NCBI RefSeq assembly: GCF_030503595.1
Contig: NZ_CP129966.1
Span: 992,001-1,056,000, forward strand
Source: Corynebacterium sp. P4-C1
GTDB lineage: Bacteria; Actinomycetota; Actinomycetes; Mycobacteriales; Mycobacteriaceae
Direction: 5' to 3'
DNA: 64,000 nt
The notes under the pieces were generated by a model, which saw only the letters and a list, made by a program, of their open reading frames with translations, was not told where the DNA came from and ran no database searches. Of the stretch, positions 43,786 through 52,727 are shown in pieces. Positions within the stretch are counted from its first letter, which is position 1. Every line of letters begins with the position of its first letter. The translations under genes were made by a program, and so were the position numbers.

Positions 43786-45276
43786 TTAGGAAACCGCGGC
43801 CATGATCGGGTCCATGGCGAAGAACACCACGAACAGGGCGGAAATCAGCCACATGATCCAGTGGACCTCCTTCGCCTTGCCCGCGAAGACGGAGAAGACT
43901 GCGAAGGTGATGAAGCCGATGCCGATGCCGTCGGCGATGGAGTACGTGAACGGCATGGCCACGATGGTCAGGAAGGACGGCAAGGCGATGTGGAACTGCG
44001 TCCAGTCGATCTCGGTGATCTGCATCATCATCAGGGCACCGACAATGACCAGCACCGGGGCAGCGGCCTCGATGGGCACGATCTCGTAGAGCGGAGTGAA
44101 GAACATCGCCGCTAGGAACAGCAGGCCGGTAACGATGTTGGCCAGGCCGGTGCGTGCGCCGTCTGCGATGCCCGCCGAGGAATCGACGTAGACCGTCGCC
44201 GACGAGGCGGAACCCGCCCCACCGACGACAGCGCCGAGGCCCTCGACAACGAGCGCCTTCTTCATGTCCGGCAGCTCGCCCCGCTCATTGTTGAGGCCGG
44301 CCTGACGTCCGAGCGCCGTCATGGTGCCCATGGCGTCGAAGAAATTCGCCAGCACGAGCGTGAAGACCAGCAGCGAGGCGGTCACGACACCGATATGGGT
44401 GAACGCCCCGATGATGTCCACCTTGCCCACGATGGACAGGTCCGGAACGCCACCGAAGGAATCCGGGAGGCTCGGAACCGCGAGGTTCCAGCCCGTCGGG
44501 CCATTATCGGCGGAGGATCCTGCACCGGTGGCCGCCTCGACGATCATGGCGATGACGGTGTTGATCACGATGCCGATGAACAGCCCGCCCGGGGTCTGGC
44601 GGGCGACCATGAAGCCGCAGATGAACAGACCGAGGATGAACACCAGCGTCGGCCAGGACGCGATGGAACCGTTGATGCCCAGCTGGACCGGGACAGTGGT
44701 CATCGCGGCATCCGGGATGCGGCGGACAAAGCCGGAGTCGACGAAGCCGATCAAGGAAATGAACATGCCGATGCCCACACCGATCGCGGCCTTCATTGAG
44801 GGCGGGATCGCCCGGAAGACAGCGGTACGGAAGCCGGAGACCGCGAGAATGACGATGATGATGCCGTCGATGACCACAAGGCCCATCGCCTCAGGCCAGG
44901 TCAGCCCCTCGGTGCCGACAAGTGTGACGGCGACGAGGGTGTTGATGCCCAAGCCGGCGGCGATGCCGAACGGGTAATTGGCGATCGCACCGAACAGGAT
45001 GCACATGATGCCGGCGACCAGCGCGGTCGCGGTGGCGACCTGCGGGATGCCCAGGACAGTGCCCGCGGAGTCCTCGCCCGTCCCCAGGATCAGCGGGTTG
45101 AGCAGAACAATGTAGGCCATCGCGAAGAACGTGACCACACCCGCACGCACTTCGCGGCCAACAGTCGAGCCGCGTTCGGAAATGTGGAAGAACCGGTCCA
45201 GACCGGAGGCCTGGCCTGCTTCGTTCTTCGTCTCGGCCACCTTGGTGGAACCGGACGTTTGCGTCGTGTCACTCAC
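43786..45276 (-). CDS. NCS2-family purine permease (AzgA-like)
   Basis: This 496-aa nucleobase/cation symporter has about twelve to fourteen membrane segments. The family signatures FFAMAYIVLLNPLILGTGED (near residue 50), IANYPFGIAAGLGINTLVAV, ANFFDAMGTMTALGRQAG and GGAGSASSATVYVDSSAGIA match the AzgA (adenine/guanine/hypoxanthine) subgroup. The N-terminal 30 residues are soluble and Thr/Ser/Glu-rich. The methyltransferase gene follows it closely. Confidence 0.93.
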   Translation of the reverse strand: MSDTTQTSGSTKVAETKNEAGQASGLDRFFHISERGSTVGREVRAGVVTFFAMAYIVLLNPLILGTGEDSAGTVLGIPQVATATALVAGIMCILFGAIANYPFGIAAGLGINTLVAVTLVGTEGLTWPEAMGLVVIDGIIIVILAVSGFRTAVFRAIPPSMKAAIGVGIGMFISLIGFVDSGFVRRIPDAAMTTVPVQLGINGSIASWPTLVFILGLFICGFMVARQTPGGLFIGIVINTVIAMIVEAATGAGSSADNGPTGWNLAVPSLPDSFGGVPDLSIVGKVDIIGAFTHIGVVTASLLVFTLVLANFFDAMGTMTALGRQAGLNNERGELPDMKKALVVEGLGAVVGGAGSASSATVYVDSSAGIADGARTGLANIVTGLLFLAAMFFTPLYEIVPIEAAAPVLVIVGALMMMQITEIDWTQFHIALPSFLTIVAMPFTYSIADGIGIGFITFAVFSVFAGKAKEVHWIMWLISALFVVFFAMDPIMAAVS

Positions 45277-45333
45277 TGTGATTCCCCTGACGTTTGCATG
45301 TCAACAACGGCAATAGCGTCCCACTCACAGCAT

Positions 45334-45367
45334 AAAAAACAAAATGGTGGACTCCCACAAGGAATCC
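45334..45367 (-). terminator. terminator downstream of the DUF3027 gene
   Basis: On the minus strand GGATTCC-TTGTG-GGAGTCC (one G-U pair) is followed by ACCATTTTGTTTTTTATG, a T-rich tail, beginning about 10 bases after the DUF3027 stop. Confidence 0.7.
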
Positions 45368-45377
45368 GGGGCGGGGG

Positions 45378-46109
45378 TCAGTAGAGGGGCTTCTCGTCGT
45401 CGTAAAGCTCGCTGCGCGGTGTCGCGTCCTCGCTGTCGATCTTGGTCTCCGAGTGCGCGCCGCACCCGTACACAGCGGAAACGACGTGGCCGTCCGCGGA
45501 GTATTCGTTCGCGCAAATGCCGAAGTTCTTCCCCACGGGTTCCGCCGCCGGAATATAGAAAGCACACGTGCGGCACTGCAGCGCCGCCTTGGAGGCGTGC
45601 TCAGAATTCGGGCCGAATTCGCCGCGGCGCCACCGCTGCTTCGCGTTCTTGAGGCCCGTCGTGGTGAGGTACTGGTTGGTCTCCCGGCCGATGAAGACAA
45701 CCGCGTCTTTTGAGAAGGAGTCGTCCGTCAGGCGCTCATCGTCGGGAGCCGGCTCCATCACATCGCCTGGCCCGAGATCGCCGGGGCGCAGACGTTCGGT
45801 GTACGGAACCCAATCGGGCGCCTGCAGAGCATCGCCCGTTGGCGCGGGCACAAGCGCGACCTCGTTGACCGTGATGTGGTCCGAGCCCGTCGCGCACGCG
45901 ACCACCGCGTTCCACTCCCACCCGGAGTAGCCGGGAACATCCGCCTTGAAGCGGTGGGTGGCCACATTCGCGTTCAAACCGAACACGCCGATGTGGTCGC
46001 CGACTTCACCTTGGTCGAGCTCGAGCAGAGCGTCGCGCGCGATCGTCACGGCGCGGTCGCCGAGCAAGGGTCCTGCTTTCTTCTCGCTTCTTCTCCGGGG
46101 CACGCTCAC
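45378..46109 (-). CDS. DUF3027 family protein
   Basis: This 243-aa protein of the actinobacterial DUF3027 family has SGWEWNAVVACATGSDHITV in its N-terminal half. Its C-terminal half holds a cysteine pattern (ALQCRTCAFYIP, FGICANEYSADG, AVYGCGAHSE) that looks like a metal or Fe-S ligand set. Its function is not known. The GTG start at 46109 (VSVPRRRSEKK) or 46103 is chosen because the longer frame to 47009 lies antisense to the glutaminyl cyclase gene; CATAAT five bases before 46109 suggests a leaderless mRNA. The gene ends at a good terminator. Confidence 0.78.
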   Translation of the reverse strand: MSVPRRRSEKKAGPLLGDRAVTIARDALLELDQGEVGDHIGVFGLNANVATHRFKADVPGYSGWEWNAVVACATGSDHITVNEVALVPAPTGDALQAPDWVPYTERLRPGDLGPGDVMEPAPDDERLTDDSFSKDAVVFIGRETNQYLTTTGLKNAKQRWRRGEFGPNSEHASKAALQCRTCAFYIPAAEPVGKNFGICANEYSADGHVVSAVYGCGAHSETKIDSEDATPRSELYDDEKPLY

Positions 46110-46142
46110 TATTATGGCTGACGCTGTTGCAAGATAGACCGT

Positions 46143-47006
46143 ATGGCTCGACTTCCCGACACCGCCGCGCACTTTTCTTCCGTGCCCGCCGTCTCCACAG
46201 TCTCCGCTGTGGCGCTGCTGTCCCTCCTGGCCGCGTGCAGCCCCACGGATTCCGGAGGCAGCACCAGCAGCTCCATCACCGGAGCACCTGCGGCTTCCGG
46301 GGAGCCGGAGAAGCTGACGGCGAAAATCGTCGGGACTTACCCTTTCGACGCCACGAGCTTCACCCAGGGACTCGAAGTCGCGCCCGACGGCACGCTCTAC
46401 GTGGCCACCGGCATGCAGGGCCAGTCGCGGATCTACCGCACCACGGCCGACGGCGTGCAGGGGGCGAGCAAGGATCTCGAACCGGAATTCTTCGGCGAGG
46501 GGATCACGCGCGTGCGCGACCATGTGTGGCAGCTGACCTGGCAGAACAACACCGCGATCAAGCGCGACGCGGAAACACTCGACGAGCTCGACCGCACGAC
46601 GTTCACGGGTGAAGGGTGGGGGCTGTGCTACCGGGAGGACGCCGGCGAGGTGATTTTCTCCGACGGCACCGACGAGCTTCGCCGCATGGACCCGGAGACG
46701 CTCGAAGAGCGCGGCCGTTTCACCGTCACGGACCAGGGTTCCCCCGTCACGGGCATCAACGAGCTTGAGTGCGTCGGTGACGACATTTACGCCAACGTGT
46801 TCACCACGACGGATATCGTGCGCATCAACGCAGAATCGGGAGCGGTGGAAGCGCTTATCGACGCATCCGGTCTCCCCAACAACGCCACCCCCGACCCGAA
46901 CCATGTGCTGAACGGGATCGCGCGCATCCCGGGCACCGACGGCGAGTTCTACTTGACTGGCAAGCGCTGGCCGGACATGTACCAGGTCACCTTCGAACCG
47001 GAATAG
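46143..47006 (+). CDS. glutaminyl-peptide cyclotransferase lipoprotein
   Basis: This 287-aa protein is exported with a lipobox (LLSLLAACSPTD) and a Ser/Thr/Gly linker. It then forms a bacterial/plant-type glutaminyl cyclase beta-propeller: KIVGTYPFDATSFTQGLEVA, YVATGMQGQSRIY, LTWQNNTAIKRD and INELECVGDDIYANVFTTTD-IVRI. It would convert N-terminal Gln of secreted proteins to pyroglutamate at the membrane face. It is divergent from DUF3027 with only 33 bases between starts, and is followed by a DUF2771 gene. Confidence 0.9.
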   Translation: MARLPDTAAHFSSVPAVSTVSAVALLSLLAACSPTDSGGSTSSSITGAPAASGEPEKLTAKIVGTYPFDATSFTQGLEVAPDGTLYVATGMQGQSRIYRTTADGVQGASKDLEPEFFGEGITRVRDHVWQLTWQNNTAIKRDAETLDELDRTTFTGEGWGLCYREDAGEVIFSDGTDELRRMDPETLEERGRFTVTDQGSPVTGINELECVGDDIYANVFTTTDIVRINAESGAVEALIDASGLPNNATPDPNHVLNGIARIPGTDGEFYLTGKRWPDMYQVTFEPE

Positions 47007-47033
47007 CACGCCCCGCCGCTAGACTGTTCAAGC

Positions 47034-47579
47034 ATGGCGGAAAGCAAGAAGGACAGCAACGTGAACGGCACAACCGGAAAATCGAGCACTGCCCTGACGG
47101 TGACCCTCATCGCCGTCGCGGTCGTGGCCATTGTCGCCGGCCTGTATTTCTTCTTGACCTGGCAGCAGTCCCGCCCCGCCACCCCGCCAGACCAGATCGA
47201 GGTCACCGCGGCCGCCGGGGACACAGATGTCTCAGCCACGCCGTTCAGCGTGTGCGAGTTCGGCGCGCAGTGCCCGGAGGGCGAGGTGGCGCGTATCGAC
47301 GCCGCCGGCGCCGAGTCCGTCCGCATCACTGTGCCGAAGGAGGTCGGCCAGCAGCAGTGGTCGGTGCTCAGCATTTACGACGATCCGGCGGCCAACACCG
47401 AGCGCACCTTCACTCCCGGCGAGGCTACCGACGTGGACATTCCCGTGACCGCACAGAAGGACGGCAACGACACCGGGCTTGTGGTCATCGAGGTGTCCAC
47501 TCTCCTTGTCGGCAAGGACGGTGAAGGCGAAGAAACCCCCGTCGTGACCACATGGGCGTTCACGACGGAGGCTGAATAG
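47034..47579 (+). CDS. DUF2771 family membrane-anchored protein
   Basis: This 181-aa protein has a short Ser/Lys/Asn N-terminus, one transmembrane helix (about 21-42, LTVTLIAVAVVAIVAGLYFF) and an extracytoplasmic DUF2771 domain. That domain contains FSVCEFGAQCPEGEVARI (two cysteines, likely disulfide) and ITVPKEVGQQQWSVLSIYDD. The family is limited to mycolic-acid-containing bacteria and has no assigned function. TAGACT ends seven bases before the ATG, the leaderless pattern. It follows the glutaminyl cyclase gene by 27 bases. Confidence 0.82.
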   Translation: MAESKKDSNVNGTTGKSSTALTVTLIAVAVVAIVAGLYFFLTWQQSRPATPPDQIEVTAAAGDTDVSATPFSVCEFGAQCPEGEVARIDAAGAESVRITVPKEVGQQQWSVLSIYDDPAANTERTFTPGEATDVDIPVTAQKDGNDTGLVVIEVSTLLVGKDGEGEETPVVTTWAFTTEAE

Positions 47580-47590
47580 TTAGGGCTGGA

Positions 47591-47974
47591 CTAGACGTCG
47601 AGCTCCTTGGCCACGGCGCGCAGAATCTCCGCGATCTGGCGGGATTCCTTGCGCTCCGGGTAGCGGCCCGCGTCGAGCGCCGGCTGTACCTGCGTTTCGA
47701 GCATGGACATCACGTCTGCGAGCATGCTGGCCAGTTCCTCGGGCTTGCGGCGGTGCACCGGGCGGCGGCGCGGCTCGTCGAGGACCTTCACGCGCAGCGC
47801 TTGGGGGCCGCGGCGGCCGGCGGCGAAATCGAATTCGATCCGCTGGCCCGGGAAGAGCTCGTCCACTCCGTCGGGCAGGACGTTCTTGCCCACGTAGACA
47901 TCCTCGTCCCCCGGGTTGGAAGCGAAGCCGAAGCCCTTGTCGGCATCAAACCACTTCACTTTTCCTACTGGCAT
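47591..47974 (-). CDS. cold-shock-domain protein with C-terminal extension
   Basis: The 127-aa product has an N-terminal cold-shock domain (MPVGKVKWFDADKGFGFASN, with the RNP1-like KGFGF, and DVYVGKNVL in the RNP2 position) followed by an alpha-helical extension of about 60 residues (ELASMLADVMSMLETQVQPA). This long form is typical of actinobacterial Csp paralogues. It binds single-stranded nucleic acid. It is convergent with the DUF2771 gene and divergent from rpf across a 513-base spacer. Confidence 0.93.
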   Translation of the reverse strand: MPVGKVKWFDADKGFGFASNPGDEDVYVGKNVLPDGVDELFPGQRIEFDFAAGRRGPQALRVKVLDEPRRRPVHRRKPEELASMLADVMSMLETQVQPALDAGRYPERKESRQIAEILRAVAKELDV

Positions 47975-48140
47975 GCGTGTTCACCACCGATAGTCGAAAG
48001 AATTCAAAGAGTACAGTCTAGCGCGCGTCGCGTGCACGGCCTAGCCGGCAAATCCGACACGCCCAACACAGCAAGTGTGCCGCACGTCACTAAAAATGCC
48101 TTTTTCGCAGGTGAAGACTTCGATCTGTCAATGCCTCGAA

Positions 48141-48167
48141 GTCACATCTTTCACATGTTTCACAATT
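48141..48167. promoter_or_regulatory. three 9-bp tandem TCACA repeats upstream of the rpf promoter
   Basis: GTCACATCT, TTCACATGT and TTCACAATT run head to tail at exact 9-base spacing, ending about 25 bases before a TATAAA box at 48193. Just before them an 8-bp inverted repeat (GACTTCGA at 48116, TCGAAGTC at 48136) is present. OmpR-type regulators such as MtrA bind direct repeats; MtrA is a plausible but unproven reader. Confidence 0.5.
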
Positions 48168-48192
48168 CGTGTCGGTAACGTGACGCAATCGT

Positions 48193-48198
48193 TATAAA
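48193..48198 (+). promoter_or_regulatory. -10-like element of the rpf promoter
   Basis: TATAAA in CGTTATAAACAGATACAG is the only strong -10 candidate in the 513-base spacer. It would give a leader of about 280 nt ending at the rpf ATG. The other spacer sequence from 47975 to 48115 shows no recognised feature beyond the csp promoter region. Confidence 0.45.
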
Positions 48199-48245
48199 CA
48201 GATACAGTTTTGGCCATGCCCCGAACACGGGCGTGACCTTAAACG

Positions 48246-48279
48246 CCGCCAGCCACGTTCAGTTTTGTCCGGCTGGCGG
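48246..48279 (+). promoter_or_regulatory. hairpin in the rpf leader
   Basis: Perfect 9-bp arms CCGCCAGCC and GGCTGGCGG around a 16-base loop lie between the promoter and the riboswitch. No T run follows on the plus strand, so it is a structural element of the leader rather than a terminator. Confidence 0.55.
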
Positions 48280-48324
48280 AGCAAAAGCGAACAGAAATTC
48301 GCAGAATTGCCCAAGGTACACAAG

Positions 48325-49192
<868 letters not shown>

Positions 49193-49226
49193 ACGGCTAA
49201 GCCTCCACCTGAGAGCTAAACGCCAA

Positions 49227-49266
49227 AAAGGGCGCTCTCCCCCACCCGCGGGGAAGAGCGCCCTTT
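49227..49266. terminator. bidirectional terminator between rpf and the yeeE remnant
   Basis: Perfect 12-bp arms AAAGGGCGCTCT and AGAGCGCCCTTT have A- and T-rich flanks on both sides. It lies 35 bases after the rpf stop and 29 bases after the convergent pseudogene end, so it can stop both. Confidence 0.88.
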
Positions 49267-49294
49267 CAGTTTGGTCAAGGTGCGGCAGCCCAGT

Positions 49295-50236
49295 CTACTT
49301 TACGACCGTGATCTGCCAGCCCGCATCCTGCTTCTGCACGAAGTCCTTCACACCGTGGCCGTTGTCAGCGGCCCACTGCGGGATGGACTCGGTGGCCTGG
49401 GTGCAGTCGAAGTCGATGACGAGCTCTTCACCCGGCTCAAGCTCGGCCATGGCCTGCTTCGCCTCGATGAGCGGGAACGGGCACACCGCACCGAGAGTGT
49501 CCAGGGCGTAACGCCCGTTGCCCAGCGGACGCGCGCTCGTGGCCTGCTTCGGCTTCGTTTTCAGGCCGACGCCGGCGGAAGCGGAGACGATGTTGAACTT
49601 CGCTGCAGGAGCGGCAGGAGCCTCTTCGCTGACCGCTCCGGCGAGCTCAGGTGCGCTGATCGACTCGTCGGTGGTGTACACGCCCGCGTCGGCAGTTCCC
49701 TGTTTCACGCCGGACGGCTTCAGCCACCGCTTCGCACCGACGTAGACGCCGAGCGCAATGAACGCCAGCGCGACCCAGCCCTGGTAGCTGAACAACGACG
49801 TCTGGACCATGCCGTTGCCGACGGTGCAGCCGCCGGCCAGGGAGGCGCCGACGCCCATTCCGATGCCGCCGAAGATGGCGCGGACGGAGGTGACGGCATC
49901 CGGAACGCGGACACGGAATTCACCGGAGACCTTCGCGGCAATATAGGAGCCGACCAGAATGCCGAGCACAAGGAGGGTTCCCCAGTTGAGGAACTTACTC
50001 TCACCGGTGGTGATGTAGCTCATCAGGTGGGCGGACGGGGTGGTGATGCCCAGGCCGTCGTTTCGGCCGGTCGCCGCCGACAGAGGCCATGCCAGCACGC
50101 CGAGCAAGCCGATGCCAGCGCCGGCAGTGCACGGGGTGCAGCGGCTTGCGATACCAGGACTGGTCCAGCGTCACCTTCGACCGCGCTGCATCACGATGCC
50201 GAGCGCCACACCGACCGCCATGCCGGTCACAACCAT
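49295..50236 (-). pseudogene. YeeE/YedE-TusA fusion, decayed in its N-terminal half
   Basis: A well-placed start (ATG 50236 with GGAGG six bases upstream) opens MVVTGMAVGVALGIVMQRGR, the normal YeeE/YedE start, but TGA follows at 50173-50171. The frame then resumes at about SRCTPCTAGAGIGLLGVLAW with the second membrane half (LAGGCTVGNG, ITTPSAHLMSY) and a C-terminal TusA domain (YALDTLGAVCPFPLIEAKQA). The whole first half, with its own GGC motif and about 150 residues, is missing. YeeE takes up thiosulfate and TusA passes on the sulfur. The remaining part may still be made from an internal TTG or GTG, but would be only half a transporter. Confidence 0.8.
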
Positions 50237-50311
50237 GGAAACCTCCAGTGAATCTATCGAGTTCTCTAAACACCGGGAAGTCTACAACCAGTGAACCAAT
50301 CAGTCTATATA

Positions 50312-50323
50312 GACCTAGAAGTT
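50312..50323. repeat. perfect 12-bp palindrome upstream of the yeeE remnant
   Basis: GTCTATATAGAC lies about 76 bases before the ATG of the yeeE remnant, in an AT-rich promoter-like stretch. A dimeric repressor could bind there; no regulator gene for sulfur uptake is adjacent. Confidence 0.5.
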
Positions 50324-50361
50324 AGAATACAGCTCTGTCTATTACTGCCAATGAAAGTAAA

Positions 50362-50395
50362 ACCGCGCACCTCCCAACACGGGACGGTGCGCGGT
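50362..50395 (-). terminator. terminator after the 66-aa gene
   Basis: ACCGCGCACC/GGTGCGCGGT (10-bp perfect stem, 14-base loop) is followed on the minus strand by TTTTACTTTC, 21 bases past the stop of the small gene at 50416. Confidence 0.75.
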
Positions 50396-50415
50396 ATGTG
50401 CGCCGCGACGCGGAT

Positions 50416-50616
50416 CTACTGCGCGGTGTTGATGCGCAGAGAGTTGTGCACGTAGCCAGTCTCCTCCCACGGGCGGGGCAGGATCAGCTCGTTGCCGAAG
50501 GGGCTGTTGGCACCCGTGAGCTTGGAGGAAATCTCCGTCACCGGGTGTCCGTTACCCGGGGTGTGCGCAGGCCACGCCGGGTTGATCAGGGTGATGTTCT
50601 CGAGGTCTTTAGCCAT
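50416..50616 (-). CDS. 66-aa protein of unknown function
   Basis: This small soluble protein (MAKDLENITLINPAWPAHTP, ending HNSLRINTAQ) has many Asn, Pro and Thr and no cysteine, signal peptide or membrane segment. I do not recognise the family. It is bounded by its own promoter-like AATAAGGTTT before the ATG and by a good terminator, which argues that it is a real gene. It is divergent from the helicase-associated gene (53 bases between starts). Confidence 0.65.
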   Translation of the reverse strand: MAKDLENITLINPAWPAHTPGNGHPVTEISSKLTGANSPFGNELILPRPWEETGYVHNSLRINTAQ

Positions 50617-50669
50617 AAACCTTATTCTTTCACGTCAACGCGCAAAACGCACGTAAACTCACCCCCGCA

Positions 50670-52727
50670 ATGACTTCCTTCGCCCAATCGCTCACCGCTT
50701 TCGACGACGATGCCCTCCGCGCGCTCATCGCCGCGCGCCCCGACGTATTCTTTCCTGCCCCGCCGCAGCTGAGTTCGCTCGCTGCGCGCCTCACGCTTCC
50801 CGGTTCGACAGCACGCGCTTTACGACGCCTCACCGCCCCGGACCTGGCCCTTCTTGAACGTCTCACCGATGCCGGCGCAGAATTCGAGCCCTATGACGCT
50901 TCTGAAGAGGCCGCGGCCGGGCAAGTGGAGAACCTCCGCACGCTCGCGTTGGTCTTCGGGCCCGACAACGGTTTGCGCATCGCACCGGGGGTACTCAGCG
51001 CGGTCCCATCGGGTTGGCGGGTGACCGATCCGGTCCCCGACTACGTGGAGCAGCTCGTCGCCGAGCTCCCCGCCCCCGAGCGCAAAGTATTGGATACTCT
51101 CGCCGCGAACGGTGGCGTGGGCACCACGAGGGCCGCCGCTCCGGACGCCGACCCGGACTCCCCCATCGCGAAATTGATCGCCAAGGAGCTGCTCGTCCGC
51201 GTCAACGCCAACACCGTCCGCCTCCCTCGTCCGGTGCGCGACGTGCTCCGCGGCCAGCCGCCGCGGACCTTCCCCATGACGCCCCCAGAAGAGCAACAAG
51301 TCGACCAGGACGCAGTCGACACCGCAGCTGCGACGCAGGGTTTAGATGCCGTGCGGCAGCTCCGCCAGCTGATCACGCTGCTCCTCGCAGAATCCGTGCC
51401 GCTCAACAAGGACGGCTCCGTCGGGGTGCGGGCGCGCACGAAGATGGACAAAGAGCTGGGCTTCGATCCAAGCCTGCTCATCACCATCGGCGAATCCGCC
51501 GGTCTGATCGGGCGCGGCAACGTGGAGGACACAGACGTGCTCGCCGCCACCAAAGACGCACTCACCTGGCTGGACGCGACCCTGCCCGACCAGTGGGCCA
51601 TCTTGCTTACCGGCTGGGCGGCCTCGCCGTGGCGCACAGATCTGGAGGAGAAACTGCTCTCCCCGGAGATGCACTCCCCCGACGCACGCGGCGCACGACT
51701 CACCGTGCTTCGCCACAACGGCGACCCGCACGACCTCTTCTTCCACGCCCCGCTGGCCGCCTCCCAGCTGCCTCCGGGCTTCATCGAGACTGTGGTCGAC
51801 GAAGCCCGCTTCGTCGGTGCGCTCGACTCCACGTCAGCTGCGTCTTCCCCGCTCACGGCGCTTCTCGCCGGTGACGACACCGCCGCCACCACCCGTGCGC
51901 TAGTTCCGCCGCCCGTGGACACGCTCATTGCGCAGGCCGACATGACGGTGCTCGCTCCCGGCCCGCTGGAGCCGGACATGGGCGCATTCCTGGAGCGCAT
52001 CGCCGATCTAGAATCCCCCGGCGTCGCCAGTGTGTGGCGCGTGTCCGACGCGGCAGTGCGCCGTGGCCTGGATTCCGGCCTCACCGCCGATGAGATCCAC
52101 GCCTGGCTTGAGCGGCATGTCGTAGGCGAGGTGCCGCAGGGCATCACGTTCCTCGTCGACGACACTGCCCGCACGCACGGCTCCATCCGGGCTGGCGCGG
52201 CCATGAGCTATCTCCGCAGCGCGGATCCCTCACTGATCACGGCAGCGGCGGAAAAACTCGGCGGCCTGATCCGCCCGCTCGCGCCGACAGTGGCGGTGTC
52301 TCAGCTAGCGCTCCCGAAACTCATGGACGCGCTCCGTAAAGCTGGACTCCAGCCCACCGCCGAGGACGAGTCCGGGGTCCAGCTGAACATGGCCCCTGAG
52401 CCGGCGCTCGTTCCCGCCACACCGTCGCACCTGCTGCGGCCGACTGCTGTGAGCGAGGAACAGGCCGAACGGATCATCTCGCACTTGCGCTCCGGCGATT
52501 CCCAAGCGGAAGCACCCACGACCGGCGACACTATTGAGATGCTGCGCGCCGCGGCGCGCGGCAAGCGGCAGGTCACACTCGGCTACGTGGACAAGAACGG
52601 GCGCGGCCAGACGCTCACGGCGCTGCCGTTGTCGGTCACCGCCGGCCAGGTCGACGCCCATGTCGCGGCCACCGACTCGGTCGTGCGCATCGCCCTGCCG
52701 CGTATCACAAAAGTGGTGCTGGCCTAA
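50670..52727 (+). CDS. helicase-associated (Helicase_C_3/XPB N-like) protein
   Basis: This 685-aa protein lacks any Walker motif, so it is not itself a helicase. It has an N-terminal helical/winged region (LTAFDDDALRALIAARPDVF), a long middle region of repeated winged-helix-like elements, and a C-terminal WYL-like beta segment (GKRQVTLGYVDKNGRGQTLTALPL). The family is usually encoded next to the XPB helicase in actinobacteria; here the XPB gene is 5.7 kb away on the same strand, with the oxidoreductase and ABC genes in between. It may assist XPB in repair. TAAACT ends ten bases before the ATG. Its stop overlaps the convergent gene by four bases. Confidence 0.82.
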   Translation: MTSFAQSLTAFDDDALRALIAARPDVFFPAPPQLSSLAARLTLPGSTARALRRLTAPDLALLERLTDAGAEFEPYDASEEAAAGQVENLRTLALVFGPDNGLRIAPGVLSAVPSGWRVTDPVPDYVEQLVAELPAPERKVLDTLAANGGVGTTRAAAPDADPDSPIAKLIAKELLVRVNANTVRLPRPVRDVLRGQPPRTFPMTPPEEQQVDQDAVDTAAATQGLDAVRQLRQLITLLLAESVPLNKDGSVGVRARTKMDKELGFDPSLLITIGESAGLIGRGNVEDTDVLAATKDALTWLDATLPDQWAILLTGWAASPWRTDLEEKLLSPEMHSPDARGARLTVLRHNGDPHDLFFHAPLAASQLPPGFIETVVDEARFVGALDSTSAASSPLTALLAGDDTAATTRALVPPPVDTLIAQADMTVLAPGPLEPDMGAFLERIADLESPGVASVWRVSDAAVRRGLDSGLTADEIHAWLERHVVGEVPQGITFLVDDTARTHGSIRAGAAMSYLRSADPSLITAAAEKLGGLIRPLAPTVAVSQLALPKLMDALRKAGLQPTAEDESGVQLNMAPEPALVPATPSHLLRPTAVSEEQAERIISHLRSGDSQAEAPTTGDTIEMLRAAARGKRQVTLGYVDKNGRGQTLTALPLSVTAGQVDAHVAATDSVVRIALPRITKVVLA

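Noticed and set aside
46110..47009. Long minus-strand frame extending the DUF3027 gene upstream
   Set aside because: It lies antisense to the clear glutaminyl cyclase gene and shows no protein-like domain; the real gene starts at 46103 or 46109.
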